64,000 bases of DNA from Actinotalea solisilvae (GCF_016464425.1 NZ_JADDKQ010000015.1:62001-126000); one strand, 5' to 3'; shown: positions 17,936 to 31,084, counted from the stretch's first letter. Numbers and translations: made by a program. The notes: a model not told the origin generated them from the sequence alone.

Positions 17936-20386
17936 ATGGCCCGCCGCACCCCGGACGCCCCGAGCGGACCCGTCGAGGAGACGATCGTCGACATCGACGT
18001 CGCGGCCGAGATGGAGGGCTCGTTCCTCGAGTACGCCTACTCGGTCATCTACGCGCGCGCCCTGCCGGACGCGCGGGACGGCCTCAAGCCGGTCCAGCGC
18101 CGCATCCTCTTCCAGATGGCCGACATGGGCCTGCGGCCCGACCGCGCGTACGTCAAGAGCGCACGCGTCGTCGGCGAGGTCATGGGCAAGCTGCACCCCC
18201 ATGGCGACAGCCCCATCTACGACGCCCTGGTGCGCCTCGCCCAGCCGTTCTCCCTGCGGCTGCCGCTCGTCGACGGGCACGGCAACTTCGGCTCGCTCGA
18301 CGACGGGCCGGCGGCGCCGCGGTACACCGAGGCTCGCCTCGCGGCCGCGGCGATGGCGATGGTCGCGGACCTCGACGAGGACGTCGTCGACTTCGTGCCG
18401 AACTACGACAACAAGCTGACCCAGCCCGAGGTCCTGCCCGCCGCGATCCCCAACCTGCTCGTCAACGGCACGTCGGGCATCGCCGTGGGCATGGCGACCA
18501 ACATGGCCCCGCACAACCTCGTCGAGGTCGTGGCGGCCGCGCGGCACCTCGTCGCGCACCCGCACGCGTCGCTCGAGGACCTCATGCGCTTCGTGCCCGG
18601 GCCCGACCTGCCGGGCGGCGGCAAGATCGTCGGCCTCGAGGGCGTGCGCGACGCGTACCGCACGGGCCGCGGCAGCTTCCGCACGCGCGCGACGGCGAAG
18701 GTCGAGAACGTCACGCCGCGCCGCAAGGGCATCGTCGTGACCGAGCTGCCCTACCTCGTCGGCCCGGAGAAGGTGATCGAGAAGATCAAGGAGGGCGTGC
18801 AGGCGAAGAAGCTCCAGGGCATCACCGCCGTCACGGACCTCACCGACCGTCAGCACGGGCTGCGCCTGCTCATCGAGGTCAAGAGCGGGTTCGACCCCGA
18901 GGTCGTGCTCGAGCACCTCTACCGGTACACGCCGATGGAGGACTCCTTCGGGATCAACAACGTCGCGCTCGTCGACGGCCAGCCGCGCACGCTCGGCCTG
19001 CGGGACATGCTCGAGGTCTGGGTGAGCCACCGGATCACGGTCGTGCGCCGGCGCTCCGAGCACCGGCTCGCGAAGCGCCGCGAGCGGCTGCACCTCGTCG
19101 AGGGCCTGCTCGTCGCGATCCTCGACATCGACGAGGTCATCCAGGTGATCCGCGCGTCGGACACGGCCGAGGTCGCGCGGGAGCGGCTCATGAGCGTCTT
19201 CGACCTGTCGAACCCGCAGGCCGAGTACATCCTCGAGCTGCGCCTGCGCCGCCTCACGAAGTTCTCCCGGATCGAGCTCGAGAAGGAGGCCGAGGAGCTG
19301 CGGCGCGAGATCGCCGAGCTCGAGGCCGTCCTCGGCGACGACGCGCGGCTGCGGACGGTCGTGAGCGACGAGATGGCGGAGGTCGCCCGCACGTTCGGCA
19401 CGCCCCGGCGCACGATCCTGCTCGAGCACGCGGGCGGCACGGGCGTGGTGGGGGCGCCCGCGGCGCGCCAGGCCCCGCTCGAGATCGCCGACACGCCGTG
19501 CTGGGCCCTGCTCTCCGGGACGGGCCTGCTCGCGCGCACCGCCGACGACGCCGCGCCCGTGCGCGGCGGCCGCCGCTCCGCGCACGACGTGCTCGCGTCG
19601 ACCGTCCTCACCTCGACGCGGGGTGAGATCGGCGCCGTGACGACCCGCGGCCGCGTGCTGCGACTGCCCGTCCTCGACCTGCCGGGCATGCCGCCCACCG
19701 ACGGGCCGCCGTCGCTCTCGGGCGGCGTGCCCGTGAGCGAGGTCCTCGAGCTCGCGGCGGGCGAGCGCGTGCTCGCGCTGGTCGGCCTGGGCGCCGACGC
19801 GCCCACGCTGGCCGTCGGCACGGCGGCGGGCGTCGTCAAGCGCGTCGTGAGCGAGCAGGCGCCGGCCCGCGACGCGTGGGACGTCATCGGGCTGCGCGAC
19901 GGCGACGAGGTCGTGGGTGCCACCACGGTCGGCGACGACGACGAGCTGGTGTTCGTCACGAGCGACGCCCAGCTGCTGCACTTCGGCGCCGCGACCGTCC
20001 GGCCCCAGGGCCGGCCCGCCGGCGGCATGGCGGGCGTCAAGCTCGCGCCCGGCGAGCGCGCGGTGTTCTTCGGCGCCGTGCCGGCCGGGACGCCCGAGGC
20101 CGTCGTCGTGACCGTCGCGGGGACCTCCGGCGCGCTGCCGGGCACCCAGCCGGGCTCGGCCAAGGTCACGCCGTTCGAGCTCTACCCGGGCAAGGGCCGG
20201 GCGACCGGCGGCGTGCGGGCGCAGCGGTTCCTGCGCGGCGAGGACACCCTCCTCCTCGCGTGGGTCGGCGCGGCGCCGGTGCGGGCGACGGGCTCGGCGG
20301 GCCAGGCGCTCGACCTCCCTGCGCCCGACCCGCGTCGCGACGGCTCGGGCGTCGCGCTCGCCGCCCCGGTGCACGCGCTGGGCTGA
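17936..20386 (+). CDS. parC: Type IIA DNA topoisomerase subunit A, second copy (ParC/topoisomerase IV type)
   Basis: DNA-cleaving subunit of 816 residues. The breakage-reunion domain starts at [21 protein letters not shown], the catalytic tyrosine is Tyr130 in APRYTEAR, and the quinolone-resistance region ([15 protein letters not shown]) has the unmutated Ser92 and Asp96. The C-terminal beta-pinwheel repeats ([25 protein letters not shown]) lack a readable GyrA box (QRRGGKG), which fits ParC rather than gyrase (inference). Its GyrB/ParE-type partner is 1.2 kb away and convergent. GAGGAG precedes the ATG. Confidence 0.92.
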   Translation: MARRTPDAPSGPVEETIVDIDVAAEMEGSFLEYAYSVIYARALPDARDGLKPVQRRILFQMADMGLRPDRAYVKSARVVGEVMGKLHPHGDSPIYDALVRLAQPFSLRLPLVDGHGNFGSLDDGPAAPRYTEARLAAAAMAMVADLDEDVVDFVPNYDNKLTQPEVLPAAIPNLLVNGTSGIAVGMATNMAPHNLVEVVAAARHLVAHPHASLEDLMRFVPGPDLPGGGKIVGLEGVRDAYRTGRGSFRTRATAKVENVTPRRKGIVVTELPYLVGPEKVIEKIKEGVQAKKLQGITAVTDLTDRQHGLRLLIEVKSGFDPEVVLEHLYRYTPMEDSFGINNVALVDGQPRTLGLRDMLEVWVSHRITVVRRRSEHRLAKRRERLHLVEGLLVAILDIDEVIQVIRASDTAEVARERLMSVFDLSNPQAEYILELRLRRLTKFSRIELEKEAEELRREIAELEAVLGDDARLRTVVSDEMAEVARTFGTPRRTILLEHAGGTGVVGAPAARQAPLEIADTPCWALLSGTGLLARTADDAAPVRGGRRSAHDVLASTVLTSTRGEIGAVTTRGRVLRLPVLDLPGMPPTDGPPSLSGGVPVSEVLELAAGERVLALVGLGADAPTLAVGTAAGVVKRVVSEQAPARDAWDVIGLRDGDEVVGATTVGDDDELVFVTSDAQLLHFGAATVRPQGRPAGGMAGVKLAPGERAVFFGAVPAGTPEAVVVTVAGTSGALPGTQPGSAKVTPFELYPGKGRATGGVRAQRFLRGEDTLLLAWVGAAPVRATGSAGQALDLPAPDPRRDGSGVALAAPVHALG

Positions 20387-20433
20387 GCGGCGGCCCGTCG
20401 GCCCTCACGCTCACGCTGCCTGCGGGTCCGCCC

Positions 20434-21486
20434 TCAGAGCTCGACGCTGTAGAGGACCTGGCCCTGGGTCGGCTCGTACCCCAGCCGGACGTACAGACCG
20501 TGCGCGCCCGTGGGGTTCGCCGTGTCGACGCCGAGGGTCGCGTACTGCATGTCGTCGGCCCGGTAGGCCTCCATCGCGTGGCGCAGGAGCGCCGAGCCGA
20601 GCCCTGTGCCGCGCCAGGGGCGCCGCACGCCGAGCAGCTCGGTGGAGCCGCACGTGTAGCCGAGCGGCTCCCAGTCCTGCTCGTAGGCGCCCGAGAGGAG
20701 GTAGCCCGCGACGACCGGTGCGTCCGGCGCGTGGTCGTCGCCCGGCTGCCCGCCCTCGGCGAGCGCGACGAAGCTCCACGCCGGACGGAAGTGCGCGTCG
20801 TGGCGCCACGTCTCCGGCGTCTGGGGCTCGGAGCCCCAGTGGTCGGCGAAGGCCTCGTTGTGCGCCCGCCGCACGGCGTCGTCGAGCTCGGCCGACCACG
20901 GCACGATGCGCACGCCGTCCGGGACGGGCGCGTCCGGGAGCGGTGCCGCGAGGTCGCGGCGCATGCCGGTGTACCAGCGCACCGGGCTGAAGCCCGCGGC
21001 GGCCCACAGCCGCCGCTGATCGCGCGCGGCCTCGTCGACGAAGACCGCGAGGCGCGCGGGCAGCTCCTTGCCCGTCTCGACGAGCTTCTGCCGGCCGCGA
21101 CCCTCGAGCCACGCGGAGACCGCCCGGCCGAGCCCGCGGCCGCGCCACTGCGGGTGCACTCCCCCGCGCAGGAACGCCCGGACCGTCCGGGCGTCACCCG
21201 GACGGACCTCGACCAGGCCGTAGGCGCGCAGGGCGCCCGACGCGTCGAAGCCGCCGAGGCTGTCGCGGTGCAGGTCCTTCCATGCGCCCTCGAAGAGCTC
21301 GACGACCTCGTCGTGCGACTCGCGCTGGGCCGGGGCGTCGGCCTCCTCGACCGCCTGGACCAGCGCGAACAGCGCGTCCGCGTCGGTCTCCTGGAGCGGT
21401 CGCCACGTCAGCTCGAGGTGCGCGGGCGGCAGCTCCAGCACCGCGGGCGCGTCGGCGCGGACGGAGATCGGTTCGAGCGTGCTCAC
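20434..21486 (-). CDS. Tandem GNAT acetyltransferase
   Basis: A 350-residue cytosolic protein with two GNAT folds: an N-terminal one with HPQWRGRGLGRAVSAWLEG and a C-terminal one with RRPWRGTGLGSALLRHAMEA followed by VDTANPTGAHGLYVRLGY. Both acetyl-CoA loops look intact. The layout resembles mycothiol synthase, but the substrate cannot be assigned. It is wedged between the convergent parC and parE genes. The GTG start has TAGGGT 8 bases upstream. Confidence 0.85.
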   Translation of the reverse strand: MSTLEPISVRADAPAVLELPPAHLELTWRPLQETDADALFALVQAVEEADAPAQRESHDEVVELFEGAWKDLHRDSLGGFDASGALRAYGLVEVRPGDARTVRAFLRGGVHPQWRGRGLGRAVSAWLEGRGRQKLVETGKELPARLAVFVDEAARDQRRLWAAAGFSPVRWYTGMRRDLAAPLPDAPVPDGVRIVPWSAELDDAVRRAHNEAFADHWGSEPQTPETWRHDAHFRPAWSFVALAEGGQPGDDHAPDAPVVAGYLLSGAYEQDWEPLGYTCGSTELLGVRRPWRGTGLGSALLRHAMEAYRADDMQYATLGVDTANPTGAHGLYVRLGYEPTQGQVLYSVEL

Positions 21487-21494
21487 GAGGACAG

Positions 21495-21500
21495 ACCCTA
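21495..21500 (-). promoter_or_regulatory. -10 hexamer TAGGGT for the tandem GNAT gene (leaderless)
   Basis: TAGGGT ends 8 bases before the GTG start; this argues against the longer in-frame extension upstream. Confidence 0.55.
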
Positions 21501-21573
21501 GGCGATGGGCGCCGTCGTCCGGTCCGCCGTCACCCCGACCGGACGGCGCGCCGGCCCGCGCAGGCACCCGGCG

Positions 21574-23703
<2,130 letters not shown>

Positions 23704-23709
23704 TCGACG

Positions 23710-23715
23710 AGGGTA
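23710..23715 (-). promoter_or_regulatory. -10 hexamer TACCCT for parE (leaderless)
   Basis: TACCCT ends 6 bases before the GTG start of parE. Further upstream (23825-23850) the direct repeat GGTCACGG occurs twice about 11 bp apart; its role is unknown. Confidence 0.45.
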
Positions 23716-23934
23716 GACGCTCCCCCGGACACGGCCCGGGAGGCGCGGCCGCCCGCGGCCCCCACGAGCGCGCGCCCGCGGCGCGGGCGGCTGCTCCGCC
23801 CGGGCCCGTCACCGCGTACCGATGCGGTCACGGTCGGGTCACGGTGAGGTCGCGCCGTGCGGGGCAAGGGACGAAGGGACTACGCGGTGAGCGAATTCGG
23901 CCCGGTCCGGCGGGCTGGTGTCCCCGGCGGGTGG

Positions 23935-23940
23935 TTCTAT
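23935..23940 (+). promoter_or_regulatory. -10 hexamer TTCTAT for the DUF7455 gene (leaderless)
   Basis: TTCTAT ends 6 bases before the GTG start. The hexamer is a weaker match than the others in the window. Confidence 0.4.
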
Positions 23941-23946
23941 GGAGCG

Positions 23947-24162
23947 GTGACCACGACACAGACCTCCCCGTTGACCGCAGCCGACCGCTGCGACCGCTGC
24001 GGTGCTCAGGCATACGTGCGCGTCGTCCTGCCGAGCGGCGAGCTCCTCTTCTGCGCGCACCACGCGCGCCGGCACGCCGCCGCCTTCGCCGACGTCGCCG
24101 TCCACGTCCAGGACGAGACGGACCGCCTGCGCGAGGAGCACGGCGCCGCGGCCCTGCGCTGA
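23947..24162 (+). CDS. Small DUF7455 zinc-ribbon-like protein
   Basis: A 71-residue protein with TAADRCDRCGAQAYVRVVLP and LLFCAHHARRH, a CxxC and CxHH arrangement that probably binds zinc. Widespread beside sigma factor and topoisomerase genes in actinobacteria; function unknown. The GTG that begins TTTQTSPLTAADRC is chosen from family length; the frame stays open upstream. A strong hairpin follows its stop. Confidence 0.8.
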   Translation: MTTTQTSPLTAADRCDRCGAQAYVRVVLPSGELLFCAHHARRHAAAFADVAVHVQDETDRLREEHGAAALR

Positions 24163-24176
24163 CCCGACCTCGACGA

Positions 24177-24209
24177 GGGGCCCGGCACGGTTCGTCCGTG
24201 CCGGGCCCC
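24177..24209 (+). terminator. Intrinsic-type hairpin after DUF7455
   Basis: A perfect 14-bp stem (GGGGCCCGGCACGG / CCGTGCCGGGCCCC) with a 5-base loop lies 15 bases after the stop. There is no U-tract, which is common in high-GC actinobacteria. Confidence 0.75.
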
Positions 24210-24277
24210 ACGTCGGACCCACGCCAGCCGCGGCCGACCGGCCCCCCCACGCCCGACGCGTCCCAGGAGGACCGGCC

Positions 24278-24766
24278 GTGGACCTGGTGACCCCGCTCGT
24301 CGGCCTCGCGATCCTCGTCGGGCTCGTGGGCATCGTCGTGCCCGTCCTGCCCGGCTCGCTCCTCATCGCCGCCGCCGTGCTCGTGTGGGCCATCGACGCC
24401 GAGGAGGCCGCCGGGTGGGTGGTCTTCGCCGTCGTGGGCCTGCTCCTCGCGGCCGGCTGGGCCGCGACCTACGTCGTGGCGGGCCGACGGGTCTCCGGGG
24501 CGGGCGTCCCACGCCGGTCGCTCGTCGTCGCGGGCCTCGCCGGGATCGTGGGCTTCTTCGTCATCCCGGTCGCGGGGCTGCTGATCTTCTTCCCGCTCGG
24601 GCTCTTCGGCATGGAGTACCTGCGCCTGCGCGACGTCGCCCAGGCGCGGCGCTCCGCCGTGCTCGCCCTCAAGGCGACGGCGCTCGGCATGCTCGTCGAG
24701 CTCGGCCTCGCCTGCGCCGCCGCGGCGGTGTGGCTCGTCGCGGTGCTCGTCGGCGTGGGGGCCTGA
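24278..24766 (+). CDS. DUF456 membrane protein
   Basis: A 162-residue protein made almost entirely of hydrophobic segments (about four to five TM helices), with glycine-rich GLVGIVVPVLPGSLLIAA at the N-terminus typical of DUF456. Function unknown. AGGAGG lies 10 bases before the GTG. It follows the terminator of DUF7455, so it is transcribed separately or by readthrough. Confidence 0.85.
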   Translation: MDLVTPLVGLAILVGLVGIVVPVLPGSLLIAAAVLVWAIDAEEAAGWVVFAVVGLLLAAGWAATYVVAGRRVSGAGVPRRSLVVAGLAGIVGFFVIPVAGLLIFFPLGLFGMEYLRLRDVAQARRSAVLALKATALGMLVELGLACAAAAVWLVAVLVGVGA

Positions 24767-24859
24767 GCGGGCGGTCGCACCACCGGGCCGGGACGCGCGG
24801 GGGCGCCGCGGCGCACCGTGCCCGAGGGACGCCGGTGTCCTCGGGCGGCGGCACGTCCC

Positions 24860-25048
24860 TCAGGAGCTCCGACTGCGCTCGTGGCGGGCGTCGGTGACGA
24901 CGAGCGCGACCCCGCCGACGAGCGCGAGGACCGCGATCGTCACGAGCACGGGGTCGGCGTGACCGTCCCGGACCGCGAGGCCCGCGACGGTCACCGCCCA
25001 CACCACGGCACAGACCAGCAGCAGCCTGCCGGTCCAGCGGCGGACCAC
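24860..25048 (-). CDS. Small two-TM membrane protein downstream of sigA
   Basis: A 62-residue hypothetical protein with two hydrophobic stretches (LLLVCAVVWAVTVAGLAV and VLVTIAVLALVGGVALVV) and a charged C-terminus. Its GTG starts one base after the sigA stop, and a GAGG overlaps that junction, so it would be translated by coupling to sigA. No family recognised; coding status rests on hydrophobic pattern and position. Confidence 0.55.
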   Translation of the reverse strand: MVRRWTGRLLLVCAVVWAVTVAGLAVRDGHADPVLVTIAVLALVGGVALVVTDARHERSRSS

Positions 25049-25049
25049 C

Positions 25050-26660
<1,611 letters not shown>

Positions 26661-26714
26661 GAAGAACCTTTCGGCAGCGCCAGGCTCGCAGAGACGGTCC
26701 GGGAGTAGACGGAC

Positions 26715-26720
26715 ATTGTA
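26715..26720 (-). promoter_or_regulatory. Candidate sigA -10 element TACAAT
   Basis: TACAAT on the minus strand, 54 bases upstream of the sigA start, closely matches the consensus -10 hexamer. No convincing -35 hexamer is seen at 16-18 bases. Confidence 0.5.
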
Positions 26721-26862
26721 ACGTCCGGAGGGTCCCGATCCATGCCCGACGAGCCGTCCGGGTGACGTCCGGGCCGCCCCGGGACGACCGTCGGGCCGCT
26801 CGCGCGAGGGATCGCCCGGGCCCGCGCGCGGCGCCCTGAGCAGCGGCGTCGCGCCCGACGGG

Positions 26863-27261
26863 TCAGGCCGTCGAGGGCTTCACCGCGAGGACGGGGCACG
26901 GCGCGTCGAGCAGGATCCGCTGCGCGTTGGAGCCGAGGAGCAGCTTGCCGACCGGGCTTCGACGCCGCAGGCCGATGACGATGAGCTCGGCGCCCGACTC
27001 CTGCGCGGCGTCGATGATCTCCTCGGCGACGTCCCGGCCCTTGCCGGTGAGACGCACCTCGTGCTCGACGCCGCTGGACGCGAGCCGGGTCCGGACCTCC
27101 TCGGCGGCGCTCTCGACGTCGGGCGCGTCGCTGCCGAAGCGGTTGCCGCGCTCGCTGAGGATCACGACGAGGTGCACCCCCCGGCTCCGCGCCTCCTCGG
27201 TCGCCGCCTCGAGCGCCGCGGCGCCCTCCGGGGTGGCCACGTAGCCCACCACCACGCTCAT
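26863..27261 (-). CDS. Universal stress protein (UspA family)
   Basis: A 132-residue single-domain Usp. It has the N-terminal strand [17 protein letters not shown], the [18 protein letters not shown] core and the nucleotide-binding [23 protein letters not shown] (ATP-binding type GxxxxGSxxxxxL), so ATP binding is likely. AAGGAG lies 5 bases before the ATG. Monocistronic to sight. Role: stress survival, details unknown. Confidence 0.9.
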   Translation of the reverse strand: MSVVVGYVATPEGAAALEAATEEARSRGVHLVVILSERGNRFGSDAPDVESAAEEVRTRLASSGVEHEVRLTGKGRDVAEEIIDAAQESGAELIVIGLRRRSPVGKLLLGSNAQRILLDAPCPVLAVKPSTA

Positions 27262-27439
27262 CGATGCTCCTTCGGACGAGTGACGAGGCCCACGGCTCGC
27301 CACCGACCGTACCGGATCGGCGCGCCCGCGCCCCCGGGACCGCGGCGGCACCCTGGACGCCCCGCTGCGACGACCGCGAGGGCGCTCCCCGGCGACCCGG
27401 CACCCGCCTCGTCCTCCCCTCCGCCCCGCGGACGGCCCC

Positions 27440-28606
27440 TCAGGCCGTCGACCGACGGATCCAGCCCGGCGGCAGGCCGGCGGCGAGCGCCTCGTCGACC
27501 AGGAGGGCGAGGCGGTAGCCCGGCTCGGACCTCAGGGCGCGGTCGACCAGCACAGCGGCGCGGGCGCCGTCGCCCTGCCACCACGCGAGCACGCCGAGCA
27601 GCGTGAGCGCCGGGCCCTGCCCGCGGCGCGCGCTGTGCGCGACGACCTGCTCGAGCAGGACCGTGGAGGCCGCGGCGAGCACCGGGTCCGGCGCGACCCC
27701 GGGCCGGGGCTCGAAGATCGCGGCGAGCACCGCCGCCACGCCGGTCGAGTCGCCGGCCACGAGCCGGTCGGCCGCGCGGGCCGAGCCCGGCACGAAGCCG
27801 AGGAGGGCGGCGTCGCGGCACAGCACGTCGGCGAGGAACGCCTGGAGCCTGCCGGCGACGACGGGCTCCAGGGGGCCCGGGGCGGGCCGGCCGCGCGCCG
27901 CCCCCCGTCCCGTCGCGGTCCCCGTACGCACGCCGGCGTCCATCGCCGCGACCGCATGCTCGACCTCGGCCCGCCACAGCGCGAGCCCCTCCCGGCGCCA
28001 GGCGTGCAGCTCGCCGGGGTCCACGGCGCCCTCGACCCGGCGCGACCACCGCTGCGCGGCGCGACGCGCGGCGCGCCGGGCGGGCTCGGACGCCGGGGGG
28101 ATGCGACCCACGTCGTCCCTCGACGGCAGCACCGCGGCCCCCGAGAGCACCATCTCCGCGCCGACCCGGGTCGACGCGAGCTCCTCGAGCGGGCGGCCCT
28201 CGCCGGGGCAGCAGCCGGGGTCGGCGCAGTCCGGCGCGTAGTAGCCCCCGGGCCCGACGACCCAGCAGTCGACCTGGCCGAAGAGGTGCGCCGCGGCGTC
28301 CCCGACGACCGCCCGCACGTCGCGCACGAGCCCCGCGGCCGCGGCCCGCGAGCGCCCGGGGTAGAGCACGAGGACCGCGCGGGTCGCGCCGTCCTCCTCG
28401 AGGTGCCGGACGACCGAGCGCGCCACGTGGCCGCCGTGCTCGGGGTCCGCGACGTCCGCGAGGTCGACCCGCGCCACGAGACCCACGCGCGACCGCTCGC
28501 CACGCAGGCTGAGCAGGACGGCGCTCTCGGTCGGCTGGAACCCCAGCTGGAACGGGATGAGCGAGAGGAGCTCGCGGGGCTCGGAGGTGCGGATCGTCGT
28601 CGGCAT
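27440..28606 (-). CDS. DUF4192 protein
   Basis: A 388-residue actinobacterial protein of unknown function. The typical N-terminus is MPTTIRTSEPRELLSLIPFQLGFQPTESAV (residues 1-30), with VGLVARVDLADVADP following. A cysteine cluster CADPGCCPGEGRPL in the first half is family-typical. The C-terminal third is helical with TPR-like character (LAWWQGDGARAAVLVDRAL). No catalytic residues assigned. Encoded divergently from a lipoprotein gene. Confidence 0.85.
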   Translation of the reverse strand: MPTTIRTSEPRELLSLIPFQLGFQPTESAVLLSLRGERSRVGLVARVDLADVADPEHGGHVARSVVRHLEEDGATRAVLVLYPGRSRAAAAGLVRDVRAVVGDAAAHLFGQVDCWVVGPGGYYAPDCADPGCCPGEGRPLEELASTRVGAEMVLSGAAVLPSRDDVGRIPPASEPARRAARRAAQRWSRRVEGAVDPGELHAWRREGLALWRAEVEHAVAAMDAGVRTGTATGRGAARGRPAPGPLEPVVAGRLQAFLADVLCRDAALLGFVPGSARAADRLVAGDSTGVAAVLAAIFEPRPGVAPDPVLAAASTVLLEQVVAHSARRGQGPALTLLGVLAWWQGDGARAAVLVDRALRSEPGYRLALLVDEALAAGLPPGWIRRSTA

Positions 28607-28792
28607 GCGCCCATCGCAGCCGGTCCCCGCCGCCCCGCGCCGGACGGACCCCGCGGGCTGTGGACGAGGCGCGGCTGTGGACGAGGCGCCGCGGCGGACC
28701 GGCACCGGCACCGTGCACGGCGCCGGGCGGGCGGGCGTGCCCCGTGCAGCGACGGGCCGTGCCCCCGGGGCGCCCACCGGCCCGGCGCGGGC

Positions 28793-28798
28793 TACCGT
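28793..28798 (+). promoter_or_regulatory. -10 hexamer TACCGT for the lipoprotein gene (leaderless)
   Basis: TACCGT ends 6 bases before the ATG. Confidence 0.5.
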
Positions 28799-28804
28799 GG
28801 GTCC

Positions 28805-29398
28805 ATGGCCCACGCCGGCACGTCGAGCGTCCGAGACGTGGCCCCGAGCACCCCGCGTGCGCGGGCCGCGCTCGCCGCGGCGACCGCCGCGCTCCTGCTG
28901 GTCACGGGCACCGCGGCGTGCGGCCAGGACGCGCCGCAGGAGACCCCGACCGTCGCCGCTCCCGCACCCACGGCCACGCCCGCGCCGCCCGAGCCCGCAC
29001 CGGCCGACGAGGGCGAGCCCCTCGTCACGGCGGCGCCGGACGAACACTCGGAGGTCGGCGCCCTCGTCGCCGGGTTCCCCACGGACCTGCTGCCCGTGCC
29101 GCCGGACGCCGTCGTGCTCGTGACCTCCGCCGTACCGGTCGGCGACGCCGAGGTGCAGGAGGTCTCGCTCAACCTGCGGACCGCCGCCGCGGTGCAGGAC
29201 GTCGTCGCGCTCTACCGCGGCGCGCTCACGGAGGCAGGGTTCACCGAGGTGCCGCCGTCCGCGCTCGCCACCACGGACCTCGCCGCGGAGGTGACGTTCG
29301 TCCGGTCGGGCGGCGACGAGCTCGTCTCCATCGGCGTCGTCGACGACGGCAGCGCGCGCACGGTCACGGTCGGCGGACGGGTGCGGACGCCCGCCTGA
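28805..29398 (+). CDS. Putative secreted lipoprotein
   Basis: A 197-residue exported protein. The signal peptide has a hydrophobic core ALAAATAALLLVTG and a lipobox-like TAAC, so Cys39 would be lipidated. A Pro/Ala/Thr-rich linker follows, then a globular domain of about 120 residues (LLPVPPDAVVLVTSAVPV ... VVALYRGALTEAGFTEV) that resembles small substrate-free beta domains of other actinobacterial lipoproteins. Function unknown. Twenty bases ahead of the polyprenyl synthase gene. Confidence 0.75.
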   Translation: MAHAGTSSVRDVAPSTPRARAALAAATAALLLVTGTAACGQDAPQETPTVAAPAPTATPAPPEPAPADEGEPLVTAAPDEHSEVGALVAGFPTDLLPVPPDAVVLVTSAVPVGDAEVQEVSLNLRTAAAVQDVVALYRGALTEAGFTEVPPSALATTDLAAEVTFVRSGGDELVSIGVVDDGSARTVTVGGRVRTPA

Positions 29399-29405
29399 CC
29401 GCCCG

Positions 29406-29411
29406 TAGGGT
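29406..29411 (+). promoter_or_regulatory. -10 hexamer TAGGGT for the polyprenyl synthase gene (leaderless)
   Basis: TAGGGT ends 6 bases before the GTG, just after the lipoprotein stop. Confidence 0.55.
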
Positions 29412-29417
29412 GGCGCC

Positions 29418-30527
29418 GTGGACCCGACCCCGAGCGCCCAGGCCGCCGTCGAGCACGTCCGGCCCGAGGTCGACGCCGCGCTCGCGCGGCACCTCGAGGT
29501 GCTCGGCGCCGAGCTGTCCGCCCTGGGCGACGCCGCGCCGCTCGTCGAGCAGGTCGCCGCGATCCTCACGGGCGGCAAGCGGCTCCGGGCGGCGCTCTGC
29601 TACTGGTCCTGGCGCGCGCACGGGGGCGACCCGGCCGACGCCGCAGGTCGGACCGCGGCCGTGCGCACGGGCGCCGCGCTCGAGCTCTTCCAGTCGGCCG
29701 CGCTCTTCCACGACGACGTCATGGACGGCTCGGACACGCGCCGCGGGCGACCCGCCGCGCACCGCACGTTCGAGGCGCTGCACCGGAGCAGCGCGTGGTC
29801 CGGCCCCGCGGAGCGGTTCGGCGAGTCCGCGGCGATCCTCCTGGGCGACCTCGCGCTCATCGCGTGCGACCGGGAGCTCACCGCCGCGGTCGCCGACCTG
29901 CCGGTGCCCCGGGGCGGCGCGGTGCGGGCGGTGTTCGACGCGATGCGCACCGAGGTGACCGTCGGCCAGTACCTCGACGTCCTCGCCCAGGCCCTGCCGT
30001 GGGGCGAGGACCCGGCCGACGACGAGCGCCGGGCGCGCGAGGTCATCCGCGCCAAGAGCGCGCGCTACAGCGTCGAGCACCCGCTCGTGCTCGGCGCGGC
30101 GCTCGCCGACGCCGACGCCGAGCACGTCGACCGGTGCCGGCAGGTCGGCCTGCCGCTCGGCGAGGCCTTCCAGCTGCGCGACGACCTCCTGGGTGTCTTC
30201 GGCGAGCCGGCGGCGACGGGCAAGCCGGCCGGCGACGACCTCCGCGAGGGCAAGCGCACCGTGCTCGTCGCGCGGGCCATGGGCGCGGCCTCCCCCGCGG
30301 ACCGCGCCCTGGTGCGCGAGCACCTGGGCCGCCGCGACCTCACGTCCGACGACGTCGCCGCGCTCCGGGACGTGCTCCACCGGTCCGGGGCGGTCGAGGC
30401 CGTCGAGGGGCTCATCGCCGAGCTGTCCGAGCCGGCGCTGTCCGCGCTGGCGGCCGCGCCGCTCGCCGAGCCGGGACGAGGCATGCTCGTCGAGCTCGGC
30501 CGGGCGGCGGTCCACCGCCAGGCCTGA
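29418..30527 (+). CDS. Polyprenyl (geranylgeranyl-type) diphosphate synthase
   Basis: Trans-isoprenyl diphosphate synthase of 369 residues that condenses IPP with allylic diphosphates, supplying precursors for quinones, carotenoids or lipid carriers. The first aspartate-rich motif is LFHDDVMDGSDTRRGRP, the second is FQLRDDLLGVFGE, and GGKRLRAALCYWS binds IPP. Chain length cannot be fixed by eye. It corresponds to Rv2173 (idsA2) in the conserved order with the Rv2175c-like gene and the PASTA kinase. Confidence 0.93.
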   Translation: MDPTPSAQAAVEHVRPEVDAALARHLEVLGAELSALGDAAPLVEQVAAILTGGKRLRAALCYWSWRAHGGDPADAAGRTAAVRTGAALELFQSAALFHDDVMDGSDTRRGRPAAHRTFEALHRSSAWSGPAERFGESAAILLGDLALIACDRELTAAVADLPVPRGGAVRAVFDAMRTEVTVGQYLDVLAQALPWGEDPADDERRAREVIRAKSARYSVEHPLVLGAALADADAEHVDRCRQVGLPLGEAFQLRDDLLGVFGEPAATGKPAGDDLREGKRTVLVARAMGAASPADRALVREHLGRRDLTSDDVAALRDVLHRSGAVEAVEGLIAELSEPALSALAAAPLAEPGRGMLVELGRAAVHRQA

Positions 30528-30560
30528 CCCGCGCGCAGCGGGCCGGGCAGCGCCTCGACG

Positions 30561-30953
30561 TCAGAGCGCGAGCGCCTGCGCGCGACGCCGGATCTCGGTC
30601 TTGTGCCCCGCGCGCAGCGCGTCGATCGGCGTCGACGGACGCGTCGCGCCGGTCCCGAGCGACTCGAGCGAGGGGTCGGGCGTGAAGAGCCAGGCGATGG
30701 TCTCCTCCTCCGAGAAGCCGGCGTCGCGCAGGAGCACGAGCGTGCCCTGCAGCGACGCCACGACCTCCCAGCCGCCCTCGGCCGTCGGCGCGAGGAACCG
30801 GGCGGGGACGCTGAGGATGCGCCGCTCCCCCTGCCGGACGCCCACGAGCTTGTCCTCCTGCAGCAGGCGTCGCACCTTCCCGACGTCGGTCCCGAGGCGC
30901 TCGGCCACGTCCGGGAGGGTCAGCCACTCGTCCACCAGCGTGTCCATGCTCAC
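30561..30953 (-). CDS. Rv2175c-family DNA-binding protein
   Basis: A 130-residue protein with an N-terminal winged-helix/HTH (WLTLPDVAERLGTDVGKVRRLLQEDKLVGVRQGERR) spanning residues 10-45 and a C-terminal helical domain (ASLQGTLVLLRDAGFSEEETIAWLF). In M. tuberculosis the homologue is a substrate of kinase PknL, and here too a PASTA kinase gene lies close by. The GTG start has TAGGGT 6 bases upstream; an ATG two codons later is the alternative. Confidence 0.88.
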   Translation of the reverse strand: MSMDTLVDEWLTLPDVAERLGTDVGKVRRLLQEDKLVGVRQGERRILSVPARFLAPTAEGGWEVVASLQGTLVLLRDAGFSEEETIAWLFTPDPSLESLGTGATRPSTPIDALRAGHKTEIRRRAQALAL

Positions 30954-30959
30954 GCCGTC

Positions 30960-30965
30960 ACCCTA
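30960..30965 (-). promoter_or_regulatory. -10 hexamer TAGGGT for the Rv2175c-like gene (leaderless)
   Basis: TAGGGT ends 6 bases before the GTG start. Confidence 0.55.
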
Positions 30966-31031
30966 CGGTCACCCGACCGGCTCACCGCTACCGCTTCCGT
31001 CGGCGCGCCGCCGCACGGTACTTTCACTTCA

Positions 31032-31058
31032 GTCACACCAGTAACACCAGTCACACGC
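31032..31058 (+). promoter_or_regulatory. Three 9-bp direct repeats, candidate MtrA box
   Basis: GTCACACCA, GTAACACCA and GTCACACGC stand head to tail at exact 9-bp spacing, 27 bases upstream of the LysM/transglycosylase start. GTMAC direct repeats are the reported binding pattern of the actinobacterial response regulator MtrA, which controls peptidoglycan hydrolase genes. Assignment is by motif and context only. Confidence 0.55.
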
Positions 31059-31084
31059 GTGACTCGAACCGACGGAGACACCCC

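Noticed and set aside
31032..31058. c-di-AMP (ydaO-type) riboswitch before the wall hydrolase, as found for rpf genes
   Set aside because: The non-coding space before the start is too short for that aptamer and contains only the direct repeats.
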